DNA of 12,627 bases from Treponemataceae bacterium (GTDB lineage Bacteria; Spirochaetota; Spirochaetia; Treponematales; Treponemataceae): positions 1 through 12,627 of the forward strand of contig JAILRX010000001.1 in NCBI GenBank assembly GCA_024697985.1, written 5' to 3'. Under the pieces are notes generated by a model, which did no database searches, was not told where the DNA came from, and saw nothing but the letters and a program-made list of their open reading frames with translations. Positions 1-8,146 of the stretch are shown one piece after another (within the stretch, counting starts at the first letter, position 1; the number at the start of each line of letters is the position of its first letter). The translations under genes were made by a program, and so were the position numbers.

Positions 1-510
1 GTAACTTGCGAAGTAACGCCACATCACTTTGGATTGGACGTTACCGGAAATCGCGAAAACTTGAAATACATCGTAAACCCGCCGATCCGTTCGGCTTTGG
101 ACCGCGAAGCTTTGATAAAAGAACTTTGCAACGAAAGTAACGACAACATCGTCATCAGCACGGACCACGCGCCTCACACGATGCAGGACAAATTGGGCGG
201 CGCACCTGGTTTCCCTGGACTTGAAACTTCGTTTGCAGTTGCAAATACAGTCCTCGTCCAGCAGAATGGTGCAAGCCTTAAACGCATCTCAAAATTGATG
301 AGCGCAAATCCGAGCCGGATTTTGAATTTGCCGGAGTCAGGCAGCCTTGAAATCGGAAAAAATGCTGATTTGGTTTTGGTTGATACCGAAGAAGAATGGG
401 TTGTCGATTCCAGCAAGTTCCACACGAAAGGCAAGATGTGTCCTTTCGAGGGAATGGAACTTACAGGAAAGGTTTTGGCAACCTGGTTTAGAGGCGCCAA
501 AGTCTTTTAA
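1..510 (+). CDS. pyrC: Dihydroorotase, C-terminal part (gene truncated by window edge)
   Basis: Dihydroorotase (type I, amidohydrolase fold) catalyses the reversible cyclisation of N-carbamoyl-aspartate to dihydroorotate in cytoplasmic pyrimidine synthesis. The reading frame is open from base 1, so the 5' part lies outside the window; the TTG at 34 is not the true start. Visible landmarks in order are TPHHFGLD (the His pair at 22-27), VNPPIRSALDREAL, the STDHAPHT motif with the metal/catalytic Asp at 163-165, and GAPGFPGLET, all typical of the bacterial enzyme. The tail ends as expected for the family with a small beta-strand segment (GKNADLVLVD) and GKVLATWFRGAKVF. The gene stops at 508-510, one base before the stop codon of the convergent chemoreceptor gene. 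It has no obvious functional link to the chemosensory operon. Confidence 0.93.
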   Translation, partial: VTCEVTPHHFGLDVTGNRENLKYIVNPPIRSALDREALIKELCNESNDNIVISTDHAPHTMQDKLGGAPGFPGLETSFAVANTVLVQQNGASLKRISKLMSANPSRILNLPESGSLEIGKNADLVLVDTEEEWVVDSSKFHTKGKMCPFEGMELTGKVLATWFRGAKVF

Positions 511-511
511 T

Positions 512-2287
512 TTACTCTACAATCTGTGAGTGAAGATTTTCGAGTCTGTTTGCTGCGTTCTGCAGTTTCTGTACCGTATCATTTACGGTTCCAGTTGAAC
601 TTGAGAAGTTTTCAATTCCTGCAGAAATCTGTCGTACGGTCGAAACAATCTGGTCGAAAGCGGCAGATTCCTGGTAAATGATTTCCTTAATCTGATTTGC
701 ACTTTCAACAGTGATTTCCGAACTCTTTCTGATGTCAGTGAATTTTTCCTTGAGCTTTTCAGAAAGTTCCTGTCCTTCACGAATTCGTTCGGTTCCGTTT
801 TCAGATGTGATGATAAGGTTGTCCGAAGAATGCTGAATTTCAGTAATTCGGTTTTTGATCTGTTCAACTGAATTTGTAATTCCAGTGGCCAGTCGTCGAA
901 CTTCGTTTGCGACGATGTGGAAGTTCTTTCCGTTTTCGCCCGTGCATGAAGCTTCAAGTTCAGCACTGAATGCGATGATTCTGGTCTGATCCGCAATATC
1001 ATTGATGATTTTTACGATGTCCCAGATGCTTCCGATTTTTTCAACCAGTTCCTTGATTCCGGCAATTGTCGTGACGTTTGCCTCGGTGATTTCGTTCATC
1101 TGATCCAGGTTCTGCTGAAGTGTCTGAAATCCGCTTTCAACGTTATTCGAAGTTTCTTCAGCAACGGTCGTTACATCATTTATTTTATCAACTATGCTTC
1201 GTGTCTGCGCATCAGTTTCTTCCATCGTTGTAAGGATTTCTTTTACACCGGTGCTCTGTTCAAGCGAAGACGAAGCAGTAACCTGCGATATTTCGGAAAG
1301 CTCGGCAACTGGTTCTCCCATTGTCGAACCGATTTTACGTATATCATCCAAAATCGAGCGGAACATCAAAACCATTTTGTTTACGAGCGAAACGTTGTAT
1401 GAAACTTCGTCTGCGTAATCTGTGGCCGTCAGTTTTACGGTGAAAACATCATTTTTGATGATGTGGGTCATCGCGTTCTGCAGTTTTGAAGAGGCTTTGA
1501 GAATGCTCATCAGGAAGGCTGCGACCAGAAGAATTCCTGCAATCGCATTGATAATCAGGATGACGGCCATTTTTTTCAGCTGATATTTCGTAATTCCAGG
1601 GAACATGCCTGAAGGTTCGAATCCAAGTTCGGAAGGAACGTTGTAATAGTAATACACGGTGAATACGCTGATGAAAATAAACGAGCCCCAGATTACCGGC
1701 ACGATGCAGTAAAGGATAAACTGCGCGTTGTATGAATATCCGAAATGCTTTTTTTCATCAATAATTGATTCATCGATTCCGTCTTCAACGAGGCCTTCTT
1801 CGTAAAACGAACAGATTCGTACTGCCAGTGCCTGTGCCATAAGGGAGGCAAGGTAGGAAACGAAGAAACATGCGATGAAATTGGCGATGTTCAGCGGCGT
1901 GCACAGATGTAACAGATACTTGTAGTCCAGACCGAACATGATCGTAATGGCAAAAAAGTACCAGAAACTTTCAATCTGTTTTTTCAGCGGGACTTTATGG
2001 ATTTTTTTGAAAAGCTCTGTTCGCTGAGCCTTATCCAGTTCGCCGTTTTCCCATTGCTTGACGAGTTTAGAGATTTTTCCCGTTATCAGATAGTTTGTAA
2101 GCGGTGAAAAGATGAAAGAAAAAATCGTTACTACACCCAATGTTCCGAGCAAAAACTGCCAGTGCAGGGTAATTTTCATGTTGGTGATGAAAATCGAATA
2201 CAAAAAGAGAAGGATGATGGCCGGTATGTTCGTAATGAATGCATATTTTTGCATGTTTACATAAAATGAATTTTTAGACTTTTTCAT
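512..2287 (-). CDS. Six-helix membrane chemoreceptor (MCP), second of a tandem pair, divergent signalling tip
   Basis: A 591-residue methyl-accepting chemotaxis protein, the last gene of the operon. Six hydrophobic segments are visible at about residues 16-36, 44-66, 106-122, 132-154, 188-213 and 240-262. There is no large periplasmic ligand domain; the longest outer loop is about 27 residues before the last helix. A HAMP-like stretch (about 258-310) leads into the long helical signalling domain. The hairpin tip lies near 431-470 (IADQTRIIAFSAELEAS). It departs from the usual form and from its neighbour: Arg436 replaces the usual Asn of QTN, Ser441 the usual Asn of the LNAA-type motif, and Cys448 the usual Arg. 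No C-terminal NWETF-type CheR/CheB tether is present. The start follows GGAGG with a 7-base spacer and overlaps the upstream stop by one base (TAATG). It is probably a duplicate of the upstream receptor and may form mixed arrays with it; its ligand is unknown. Confidence 0.9.
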   Translation of the reverse strand: MKKSKNSFYVNMQKYAFITNIPAIILLFLYSIFITNMKITLHWQFLLGTLGVVTIFSFIFSPLTNYLITGKISKLVKQWENGELDKAQRTELFKKIHKVPLKKQIESFWYFFAITIMFGLDYKYLLHLCTPLNIANFIACFFVSYLASLMAQALAVRICSFYEEGLVEDGIDESIIDEKKHFGYSYNAQFILYCIVPVIWGSFIFISVFTVYYYYNVPSELGFEPSGMFPGITKYQLKKMAVILIINAIAGILLVAAFLMSILKASSKLQNAMTHIIKNDVFTVKLTATDYADEVSYNVSLVNKMVLMFRSILDDIRKIGSTMGEPVAELSEISQVTASSSLEQSTGVKEILTTMEETDAQTRSIVDKINDVTTVAEETSNNVESGFQTLQQNLDQMNEITEANVTTIAGIKELVEKIGSIWDIVKIINDIADQTRIIAFSAELEASCTGENGKNFHIVANEVRRLATGITNSVEQIKNRITEIQHSSDNLIITSENGTERIREGQELSEKLKEKFTDIRKSSEITVESANQIKEIIYQESAAFDQIVSTVRQISAGIENFSSSTGTVNDTVQKLQNAANRLENLHSQIVE

Positions 2288-4077
2288 TAGTTTGCCTCCT
2301 CTACGATTTCATCCGAACTCTTGGACTGAATTTCCTTGAGTTTGTCTGATATCGAAACAAGATGTTCTGCCGATTTGCTGATTTTCTGGGTTGAGTCAGA
2401 GAAACTTTCCGTAGTCTGGGCAATCTGCCTTAGCGTAACTACAATCTGTTCGAAAGAAACAGTCTGCTGCTCGATGATGTCCTTGATTTCTGCAGAAGCT
2501 TCGTCCGTGCTTTCTGAAGAAGATTTGAGGCTTTCAAAGTTATCGTTAAGTTCAGTGATGATCGTGCTTTCATCAGCAATCTTTCGGCTTCCGTTCTGGC
2601 TGGCAATCAAAAGTTTTTCCGAAGCGTGCTGGATTTCGATGATTCGGTCGCGGATTTCATTTGTCGACTGAATCGTGTTGTTCGTTAGACGCCTGATTTC
2701 GTTTGCAACGTTGTGGAAGTTTTCTCCAACGTCGCCGGCGTTCGAAGCTTCGATTTCGGCATTGAATGCAACGATGTTCGTCTGGTCTGCAATCGAGTTG
2801 ATGATGGCCGCAATATCAGAAATGCCGGAAATCTTTTCGGTCAGTGCCTTGATTCCTTCAACCGTGATGTCGTTGGCAGCCTTGATTTCAGAAATTTTTT
2901 GCATGTTGTCCTTGAGGATGTCAAAGCCGTTGTTGATGTCTTCAGTATTTTTTCGTGCGACAATCGAAACTTCAGTGATTTTTTCAGAAATGCTCCGTGC
3001 AAGAGAATCCGATTCTTCCATGGCTGAAAGAAGTTCCTTTACACCCGACGACTGTTCGAGCGAAGTAACCGCGGTTTCCTTTGAAATGACCGAAAGTTCG
3101 TTGCTTGATTCGATGACTTCCGTACTGATGTCGCTGCTCATCTTGAGGATTTTTTGCAGGACTTCGATAATCATGTTGATCAGGTTCATGTTGTACATGA
3201 ATTCGTTCGAAAGGTCGGTAGGGGCCGGCTCAATCGCTTCAAGATTATCGCGGTTCATGTTTTCGAGCATCTTTTTCATTCCGTGGATGGAATGCATCAT
3301 TCTCAAAAACAGCTGTGTGGAAAGAACCGCATAGAAAATTGTATTTACGACCGTAATCGAAACGATTCGTGAAATGAGGATTCTTGTCGCCGTGTAATGT
3401 GCAAAAGCATGCCATGTAATAATAAAGTAGAATGCGTTGATGATCAAAATCGGGCACAAAATGTGAAGGACCGTAATCTTAACCGAAGCGATTCCGAACG
3501 AATGCTTTTCTTCGACTTCCTTTCGATTTACGCCCTTTGCCACGATATCAAATGCGTGCTTTGAACAGACTTTCTGTGTCTGCCCGATTGCAAAAACCGC
3601 ACCTGTATATGCTCCCAAAAAGGCGGAAAGTGCAAACATCAAAACCGTGTCCCCGGAAAGCTTGAGTGCCTTGGCTATGCAGGCAAGCCAGATCGTAACG
3701 CCTGCCATGAAGACTACAAAAACTTCAATTCCGATTTTTTCAGGCATGGCCATAATCGATTTGAGGAGTTTTGTCCTTTCCTTTTCGGTGGTGTCGAAGT
3801 TATAGAATGAATCCATATCATCAGAAAGACTTTGCGTAATCAACTTGTTTGTGATTGGCGCTACCAAAAGCTGCAGAATTCCTGCTGTTGCCATACCGGA
3901 AAGTGCAAGAGGCAAAATCTGGGTGGCGGAAATCCTGGTCGAAAGGAAAATGTACAGAATCGTCAAAAATCCTGTGACCATGTTCGGCAAAGAACCTGCA
4001 TCATAAATTTCCTTTTCCAGAGTTTTTTTCTTTTTTTCCTTTGGCTTTTTCTTTTTGAATATATTCTTCAAATTCAT
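2287..4077 (-). CDS. Six-helix membrane chemoreceptor (MCP), first of a tandem pair
   Basis: A 596-residue methyl-accepting chemotaxis protein. The N-terminus is lysine-rich (about residues 4-18), so it is probably cytoplasmic. Six membrane segments lie at about 33-49, 54-75, 115-138, 144-165, 200-222 and 232-255, with very short outer loops and two cytoplasmic loops of about 35-40 residues, followed by a HAMP-like helix pair. The signalling domain carries the tip IADQTNIVAFNAEIEAS near 429-445, keeping both conserved Asn residues (434, 439), and then NFHNVANEIRRL. This AFNAEIEAS tip is reminiscent of spirochete MCPs. There is no periplasmic sensor and no terminal CheR-binding pentapeptide. 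I chose the ATG at 4077 over the one at 4083 because GGAG sits 7 bases from the former and only 1 base from the latter. The gene is 33 bases after the cyclase stop, the only real gap in the operon. It shares topology and the DEKK/VEEKHSFG-type loop with the following receptor, indicating tandem duplication. Confidence 0.92.
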   Translation of the reverse strand: MNLKNIFKKKKPKEKKKKTLEKEIYDAGSLPNMVTGFLTILYIFLSTRISATQILPLALSGMATAGILQLLVAPITNKLITQSLSDDMDSFYNFDTTEKERTKLLKSIMAMPEKIGIEVFVVFMAGVTIWLACIAKALKLSGDTVLMFALSAFLGAYTGAVFAIGQTQKVCSKHAFDIVAKGVNRKEVEEKHSFGIASVKITVLHILCPILIINAFYFIITWHAFAHYTATRILISRIVSITVVNTIFYAVLSTQLFLRMMHSIHGMKKMLENMNRDNLEAIEPAPTDLSNEFMYNMNLINMIIEVLQKILKMSSDISTEVIESSNELSVISKETAVTSLEQSSGVKELLSAMEESDSLARSISEKITEVSIVARKNTEDINNGFDILKDNMQKISEIKAANDITVEGIKALTEKISGISDIAAIINSIADQTNIVAFNAEIEASNAGDVGENFHNVANEIRRLTNNTIQSTNEIRDRIIEIQHASEKLLIASQNGSRKIADESTIITELNDNFESLKSSSESTDEASAEIKDIIEQQTVSFEQIVVTLRQIAQTTESFSDSTQKISKSAEHLVSISDKLKEIQSKSSDEIVEEAN

Positions 4078-4110
4078 AAGCATTCTCCTTATTGCTTGTT
4101 CTGTAATTTA

Positions 4111-6039
4111 CTATTTTGATGTGAGTGCAACCGCACCGTTCCAGTTTTCAGGCGGATTTTTAATGAATTCCTGGCATCGGGAAATCATCAGCTTTGCGCT
4201 CTTGTCTTCACCTCGGGCCTTCAAAGCTTCCTCAAAATAACCCATGGCAAGTTTCCATGCGCCTTCGATATAAAGATCCAAACCCTTCGTGTAGTTTTTC
4301 ACGTATTCGTCGCTGAGCGGGTGGCTGTCTGCGCGGAAAATCCTTACGCCCTGCGTTTTTCCCTTAACCTTTACGATATCGACCGGCATCACGTTGAATT
4401 CCTTTCCGATTTCGTCTTTTACTGCCTCAGAAACGATGATTCTCGAACCGTACTGTTTTGTAAGGCCTTCAAGTCGCGAGGCAAGGTTTACCGTGTCTCC
4501 GATAACAGTGTAGTCGGTTTTTTCCTTACAGCCGATGTTTCCGACAATTGCCTCACCATAGTGTATTCCGATACCGATGTCAAAGTTGATTCCTGGTGGG
4601 AACTGCATCAATTCGGTGTGGACATTTTTCAGGTTTTCCGACATTTCGATTGCGGCCGCCACGGCGCGTTTTGCGTTATCAACGTAACTGATAGGCGCAC
4701 CGAAAAGGGCCATGATTGCATCACCCATGAACTTGTCGATTGAACCGCCGTGTTTTTTTATGATGTCGACCATCTGTGAAAAGTATACGTTCAAAAAATT
4801 TACGACGTTTTCAGGTTTGTTGATTTCGCTGATGTTCGTAAAACTTCTGATGTCTGAAATCAGGATTGCGACTTTTCGTTTTTCGTTCGAAGGTCCTTTT
4901 TCTTCGCTTTCATCATCGCTTTCTTTAAGCATGTCGTCGATGATTTCTTCAGGTACGAATTTTGAAAAGGCCGAGCGAAGTTTTGTTTCAGCAAAAGTGA
5001 TGTGCTTGATTTTGAGGGCTTCGTACAGAAGGAAAACGCTTTTCTGCACGATGAACTGAATCAACGAAGAAATCTTGTACGAGAAAATCTGCTTGTCGTC
5101 CGAGGCGATATGGATCGTTGCGATAATCTGGTCGGCCTCGACGTTGTAGCACGAATAGGATTTGAAATCCGAAGTTGTTTTTGGGTTTTCGACGATGCCT
5201 TTACAAAGGTGCTTGGTGTAGGAAGAACCCACTGAAACTCCGGTTGCTTTTTCAAAGTCGGTTCGGCAGATTCTCCTGAAGTCGGTCGCATCCTTTTCGT
5301 TCATGTTTTCAAGACCCGCAAAGTAGAACATGCAGGGAATATCCTTGAGGATGATGGTTGCGGCGTCAAAAGACGTTACTTTATACAAAAGCTGGAAGAT
5401 GTTATGGATGAGCGAATCTATGTCATCAACGTAATAGTAAAGGTCTGAAAGTGTCGTGTAGAGGCTGAAGAACGACTTGTTCTTGTCCATGGTTTTTACG
5501 GCCGCGATGGTGGCAAGGTCTCCGGGTGCGGTTTTATCCTTGTCCGGCGCACTTTTGTCCTTGTCCGGCGCGGCATTTTTCGGCGCAGCCTTGCCGCTTT
5601 CTGCAGCCTCTGCTGTCTCGAGTTCGGCCGCTTCTGCTGCCAGCACGTCTTTTCTGTACGCGCACATTTCCTGCACGCTTGAAAGCAACTCGTCGAGGTT
5701 TTCTCCGTTGAGGCTCATCACTTTTTCGGCATAGGAATTTTCCGCCGTAAAATCATTTTCCTTGAGGTCGTTTGCCGTCACGAGGATGAACGGAATGCCG
5801 CTTATTTCAGAGCCGTCCTTAATTACGGAACAAATCTGCCAGCCGTCGAGTTTCGGCAAATCAGTGTCGCAGATGACGCAAAGAGGCTTTTTTTCAAAGC
5901 AGAATTTGATGGCTTCAAGGCCGTCGCCGACCAAAGTTACGTCGTAACCTGCTTTTTCGAGTGCGGGGCACATCAGTTTTGAAAGGACTTTCGAGCTTTC
6001 TGCAACTAAGACAGAATCTTTTTGTTTCTTACTGGTCAT
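4111..6039 (-). CDS. Receiver - GAF-like - class III adenylate cyclase (putative output protein of the chemosensory system)
   Basis: A 642-residue protein predicted to make cAMP from ATP. Domain order: receiver (about 8-125), an Ala/Asp/Lys linker with heptad repeats (about 134-180), a GAF-like region (about 190-345, fold assigned only by length and position), a class III nucleotidyl cyclase catalytic domain (about 388-570), and a helical TPR-like tail (575-642). In the cyclase, metal ligands Asp396 (ILISDIRSFT) and Asp440 (KFMGD), the substrate-selecting pair Lys436 and Thr511 (DYTVIGD), and transition-state Asn518 and Arg522 (VNLASR) are all present. The Lys/Thr pair is that of class IIIb adenylate, not guanylate, cyclases. 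In the receiver, the phospho-acceptor Asp58 and Thr88 remain, but the acidic pair reads Glu14-Ser15 and the conserved Lys is not found at its usual place. No membrane segment is seen. It starts inside the cheA 3' end (11-base overlap), with GGAG 7 bases upstream. Linkage to cheA suggests it is the pathway output. Confidence 0.9.
   Translation of the reverse strand: MTSKKQKDSVLVAESSKVLSKLMCPALEKAGYDVTLVGDGLEAIKFCFEKKPLCVICDTDLPKLDGWQICSVIKDGSEISGIPFILVTANDLKENDFTAENSYAEKVMSLNGENLDELLSSVQEMCAYRKDVLAAEAAELETAEAAESGKAAPKNAAPDKDKSAPDKDKTAPGDLATIAAVKTMDKNKSFFSLYTTLSDLYYYVDDIDSLIHNIFQLLYKVTSFDAATIILKDIPCMFYFAGLENMNEKDATDFRRICRTDFEKATGVSVGSSYTKHLCKGIVENPKTTSDFKSYSCYNVEADQIIATIHIASDDKQIFSYKISSLIQFIVQKSVFLLYEALKIKHITFAETKLRSAFSKFVPEEIIDDMLKESDDESEEKGPSNEKRKVAILISDIRSFTNISEINKPENVVNFLNVYFSQMVDIIKKHGGSIDKFMGDAIMALFGAPISYVDNAKRAVAAAIEMSENLKNVHTELMQFPPGINFDIGIGIHYGEAIVGNIGCKEKTDYTVIGDTVNLASRLEGLTKQYGSRIIVSEAVKDEIGKEFNVMPVDIVKVKGKTQGVRIFRADSHPLSDEYVKNYTKGLDLYIEGAWKLAMGYFEEALKARGEDKSAKLMISRCQEFIKNPPENWNGAVALTSK
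5530..5571 (-). repeat. Two tandem 21-bp repeats encoding APDKDK(S/T) in the cyclase linker
   Basis: Two adjacent 21-base units (5551-5571 and 5530-5550) match at 18 of 21 positions, with the first 14 bases of each unit (in coding direction) identical. Each encodes the heptad Ala-Pro-Asp-Lys-Asp-Lys-Ser/Thr, and a degenerate start of a third unit (Ala-Pro-Gly-Asp) follows. The array lies in the charged Ala-rich linker between receiver and GAF-like region and is in frame, so copy-number slippage would change linker length without breaking the gene. Confidence 0.85.
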
Positions 6040-8146
6040 GTAAAAGCTCCTTTGCCTTGGAAATCAAGTTTTCGCGTTCAAAATCAGATTTGACGATGTA
6101 TTCTGCGTTAAGTTCCTTGACGATCTGCAATGTGTCCTGTTCAAAAACCGAAGAAACGATGATGACAGGAATATCCTTGAGAGAGTCGATTCGCCTCATG
6201 TTCTGGACCAGAATGAATCCGTCCATTCGCGGCATCTGGATGTCGGTGACGAGCAGGTCGTAATGCTGCTCCTTGAGTTTTTCCAGCGCCTCGATGCCGT
6301 CACAGGCCGTCGTTACCTTGTAGTCTTCCGACTCGAGGATGAGCTGCTCGATGTGCCTTGTCGTTGCTGAATCGTCGGCAATCAGAACGTTGTAGACTTT
6401 TCGCTGTTTTCGCACCTCAAGGTTTTTGATGTCATAAATATTGATTCCCTTGAAGCGCTGAATTGAATCCGGTATGTTCAAAACCGGGATGATGCTGTAG
6501 TTTTCGTCAAAAACGACTCCCTGCAATGCCTTGAAATTTTTAAGGATTGGCGGAAGCGCCTTGATGACCACGGTCGTGTAATTCAAAATTTCATCAGTGA
6601 TGATGGCAATTTTTCTGTTCAGATATTCGATTACGACAATCGGGACTTCCATTTTCTTTGAATAGCTGCTTTCGGTTACTTTTCCGGTGATGGAATCAAA
6701 GTCGTAAACCGGAATGAGTTCGTTGTGCAGGTTGATGACAGGTCCGTTCTGAAGGTTCATGAACGAATCCTTGCTTACGGTGATGATTTCCTTGATGTAG
6801 TGCGACAAAATCAGATATTTTGAACCGCCCACCTGTATGAAAAGGCCGTCCTGCGTTGCCAGCGACGACGGAAGCGAAAGTTCGATGCTCGTTCCTATTC
6901 CTTCCGCGCTGTCGATGTGGATTTTTCCTTTGAGCTTGTCCATTTCGGTGCGGACGACGTCCATTCCGATTCCTCGTCCGGAAAGTTCGCTCTGAGTGTC
7001 GCGAGTAGAAAAACCTGAAATGAAAATGAACTGCAAAAGCTCGTTCTTTTCCATCGCTTCGATTTCTTTTTCACGATCCGGATATTTTTTGATGGCTTTT
7101 TCCCGGATTTTTCCAAAATTGATTCCGCGTCCGTCGTCGCTCACGGTTATGAAGATGCGGTTTGAAACCTGCGCAACCCTGATTGAAACCCGGCCCTGGG
7201 CTTCTTTTCCGGCCTTTATTCGTTCCTCGCTCGTTTCGATTCCGTGGTCTATCGCATTTCTGACGATATGAATCAAAATTTTTGGCAGGTTTTCCAAAAT
7301 CGACTTATCAATGGAAATTTCTGAATGTGGAATATCGATATCAATATTTTTTTCGAGCTTGAGCGCCTCGCTCACGATGCTTCGTTTAATCGGCTGCAGG
7401 ATAGTGTCGAAAGGCAGCATCCTCAAGCTGATGATTTTTTCCTGTATGTTGAAACTCTGCTGTTCGATGACGGCAAGGTTTTCATCAAGCTCGTGCGAAA
7501 TGTGAAGGTCGTTGTCCTGAAAGACACCCTTGAGGTTTTCAATCTGTTTTTTAAGTCCAATCTGCCTCATGATAAGCTTATCAAAAGACTGGAGAATCGT
7601 ATTGATTTTGGAAACCGGAATTTTTATGGTCTGCTGGTCCCGGAAAAGAGACTGACTTTCATCCTCGCTCATTTCTGCCGAAGAATCTTGTGTCGCATCA
7701 ATTTCTTCAAAGATGTTTCGCGCTCCAAAATCAACTGAATAGTCTTCTTTTTCTGCGGCTTTCTGTATGTTTTCGATTATGAAATCAAAATTTTTGATGT
7801 TCTGAGAACCTTCTTCTCCATTCTTATCCTGAATTTCTTCGACTGTTTTCCTGATGGCCTGGCAGCAATTTAGCAAAAGCTGGATGGTCTTAAGGTCCAC
7901 TTCGTCCTGTTCATTCTGGATGTTCTTGAAAACTGTCTCGAGGTTGTGGATGATTTTTTCTATCTGCGTGAATTCCAGAAGTCTTGAAGAGCCTTTGAAA
8001 GAGTGGAGAAGTCTTAAAAGTTCCTTCAGGAGATTTTCGTTGGAAGAGTCTTTTGTGAGCTGAATGCAAATGTCATCAAGAGAATCCAGGTACTCATAGG
8101 ATTCGAGTATGTAATCTTGGATAAAATTCAGTTTGTCTATCTGCAT
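6029..8146 (-). CDS. cheA: CheA-type sensor histidine kinase fused to a C-terminal receiver domain
   Basis: A 705-residue hybrid chemosensory kinase. Domain order: Hpt/P1 (about 1-125) with phospho-accepting His48 in LLHSFKGSSR; an acidic linker in place of a recognisable P2 CheY/CheB-binding domain; P3 dimerisation helices (about 170-245); the HATPase (about 250-430) with N-box HIVRNAIDHG (293-302), G1 DDGRG (337-341) and G2 GRGIG (390-394); a CheW-like P5 domain (about 432-575); and a receiver (583-705). The receiver is complete: Asp591-Asp592, phospho-acceptor Asp635, Ser665 and Lys686. This WspE/FrzE-like layout is characteristic of systems that control outputs other than the standard flagellar CheY. 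The true start is the ATG at 8146, overlapping the cheR stop (TGATG) with GGAGG six bases upstream; an in-frame TTG one codon earlier has poorer spacing. Confidence 0.95.
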   Translation of the reverse strand: MQIDKLNFIQDYILESYEYLDSLDDICIQLTKDSSNENLLKELLRLLHSFKGSSRLLEFTQIEKIIHNLETVFKNIQNEQDEVDLKTIQLLLNCCQAIRKTVEEIQDKNGEEGSQNIKNFDFIIENIQKAAEKEDYSVDFGARNIFEEIDATQDSSAEMSEDESQSLFRDQQTIKIPVSKINTILQSFDKLIMRQIGLKKQIENLKGVFQDNDLHISHELDENLAVIEQQSFNIQEKIISLRMLPFDTILQPIKRSIVSEALKLEKNIDIDIPHSEISIDKSILENLPKILIHIVRNAIDHGIETSEERIKAGKEAQGRVSIRVAQVSNRIFITVSDDGRGINFGKIREKAIKKYPDREKEIEAMEKNELLQFIFISGFSTRDTQSELSGRGIGMDVVRTEMDKLKGKIHIDSAEGIGTSIELSLPSSLATQDGLFIQVGGSKYLILSHYIKEIITVSKDSFMNLQNGPVINLHNELIPVYDFDSITGKVTESSYSKKMEVPIVVIEYLNRKIAIITDEILNYTTVVIKALPPILKNFKALQGVVFDENYSIIPVLNIPDSIQRFKGINIYDIKNLEVRKQRKVYNVLIADDSATTRHIEQLILESEDYKVTTACDGIEALEKLKEQHYDLLVTDIQMPRMDGFILVQNMRRIDSLKDIPVIIVSSVFEQDTLQIVKELNAEYIVKSDFERENLISKAKELLHDQ

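Noticed and set aside
470..484. AGGTT-N5-AACCT hairpin near the end of pyrC as a terminator
   Set aside because: Five-base stem, inside coding sequence, and no U-tract after it on either strand.
2675..3334. Long open frame on the plus strand opposite the first receptor gene
   Set aside because: It is antisense to a clear MCP coding region, has a biased Ser/Met/Ile composition typical of a shadow frame, and shows no family motif.
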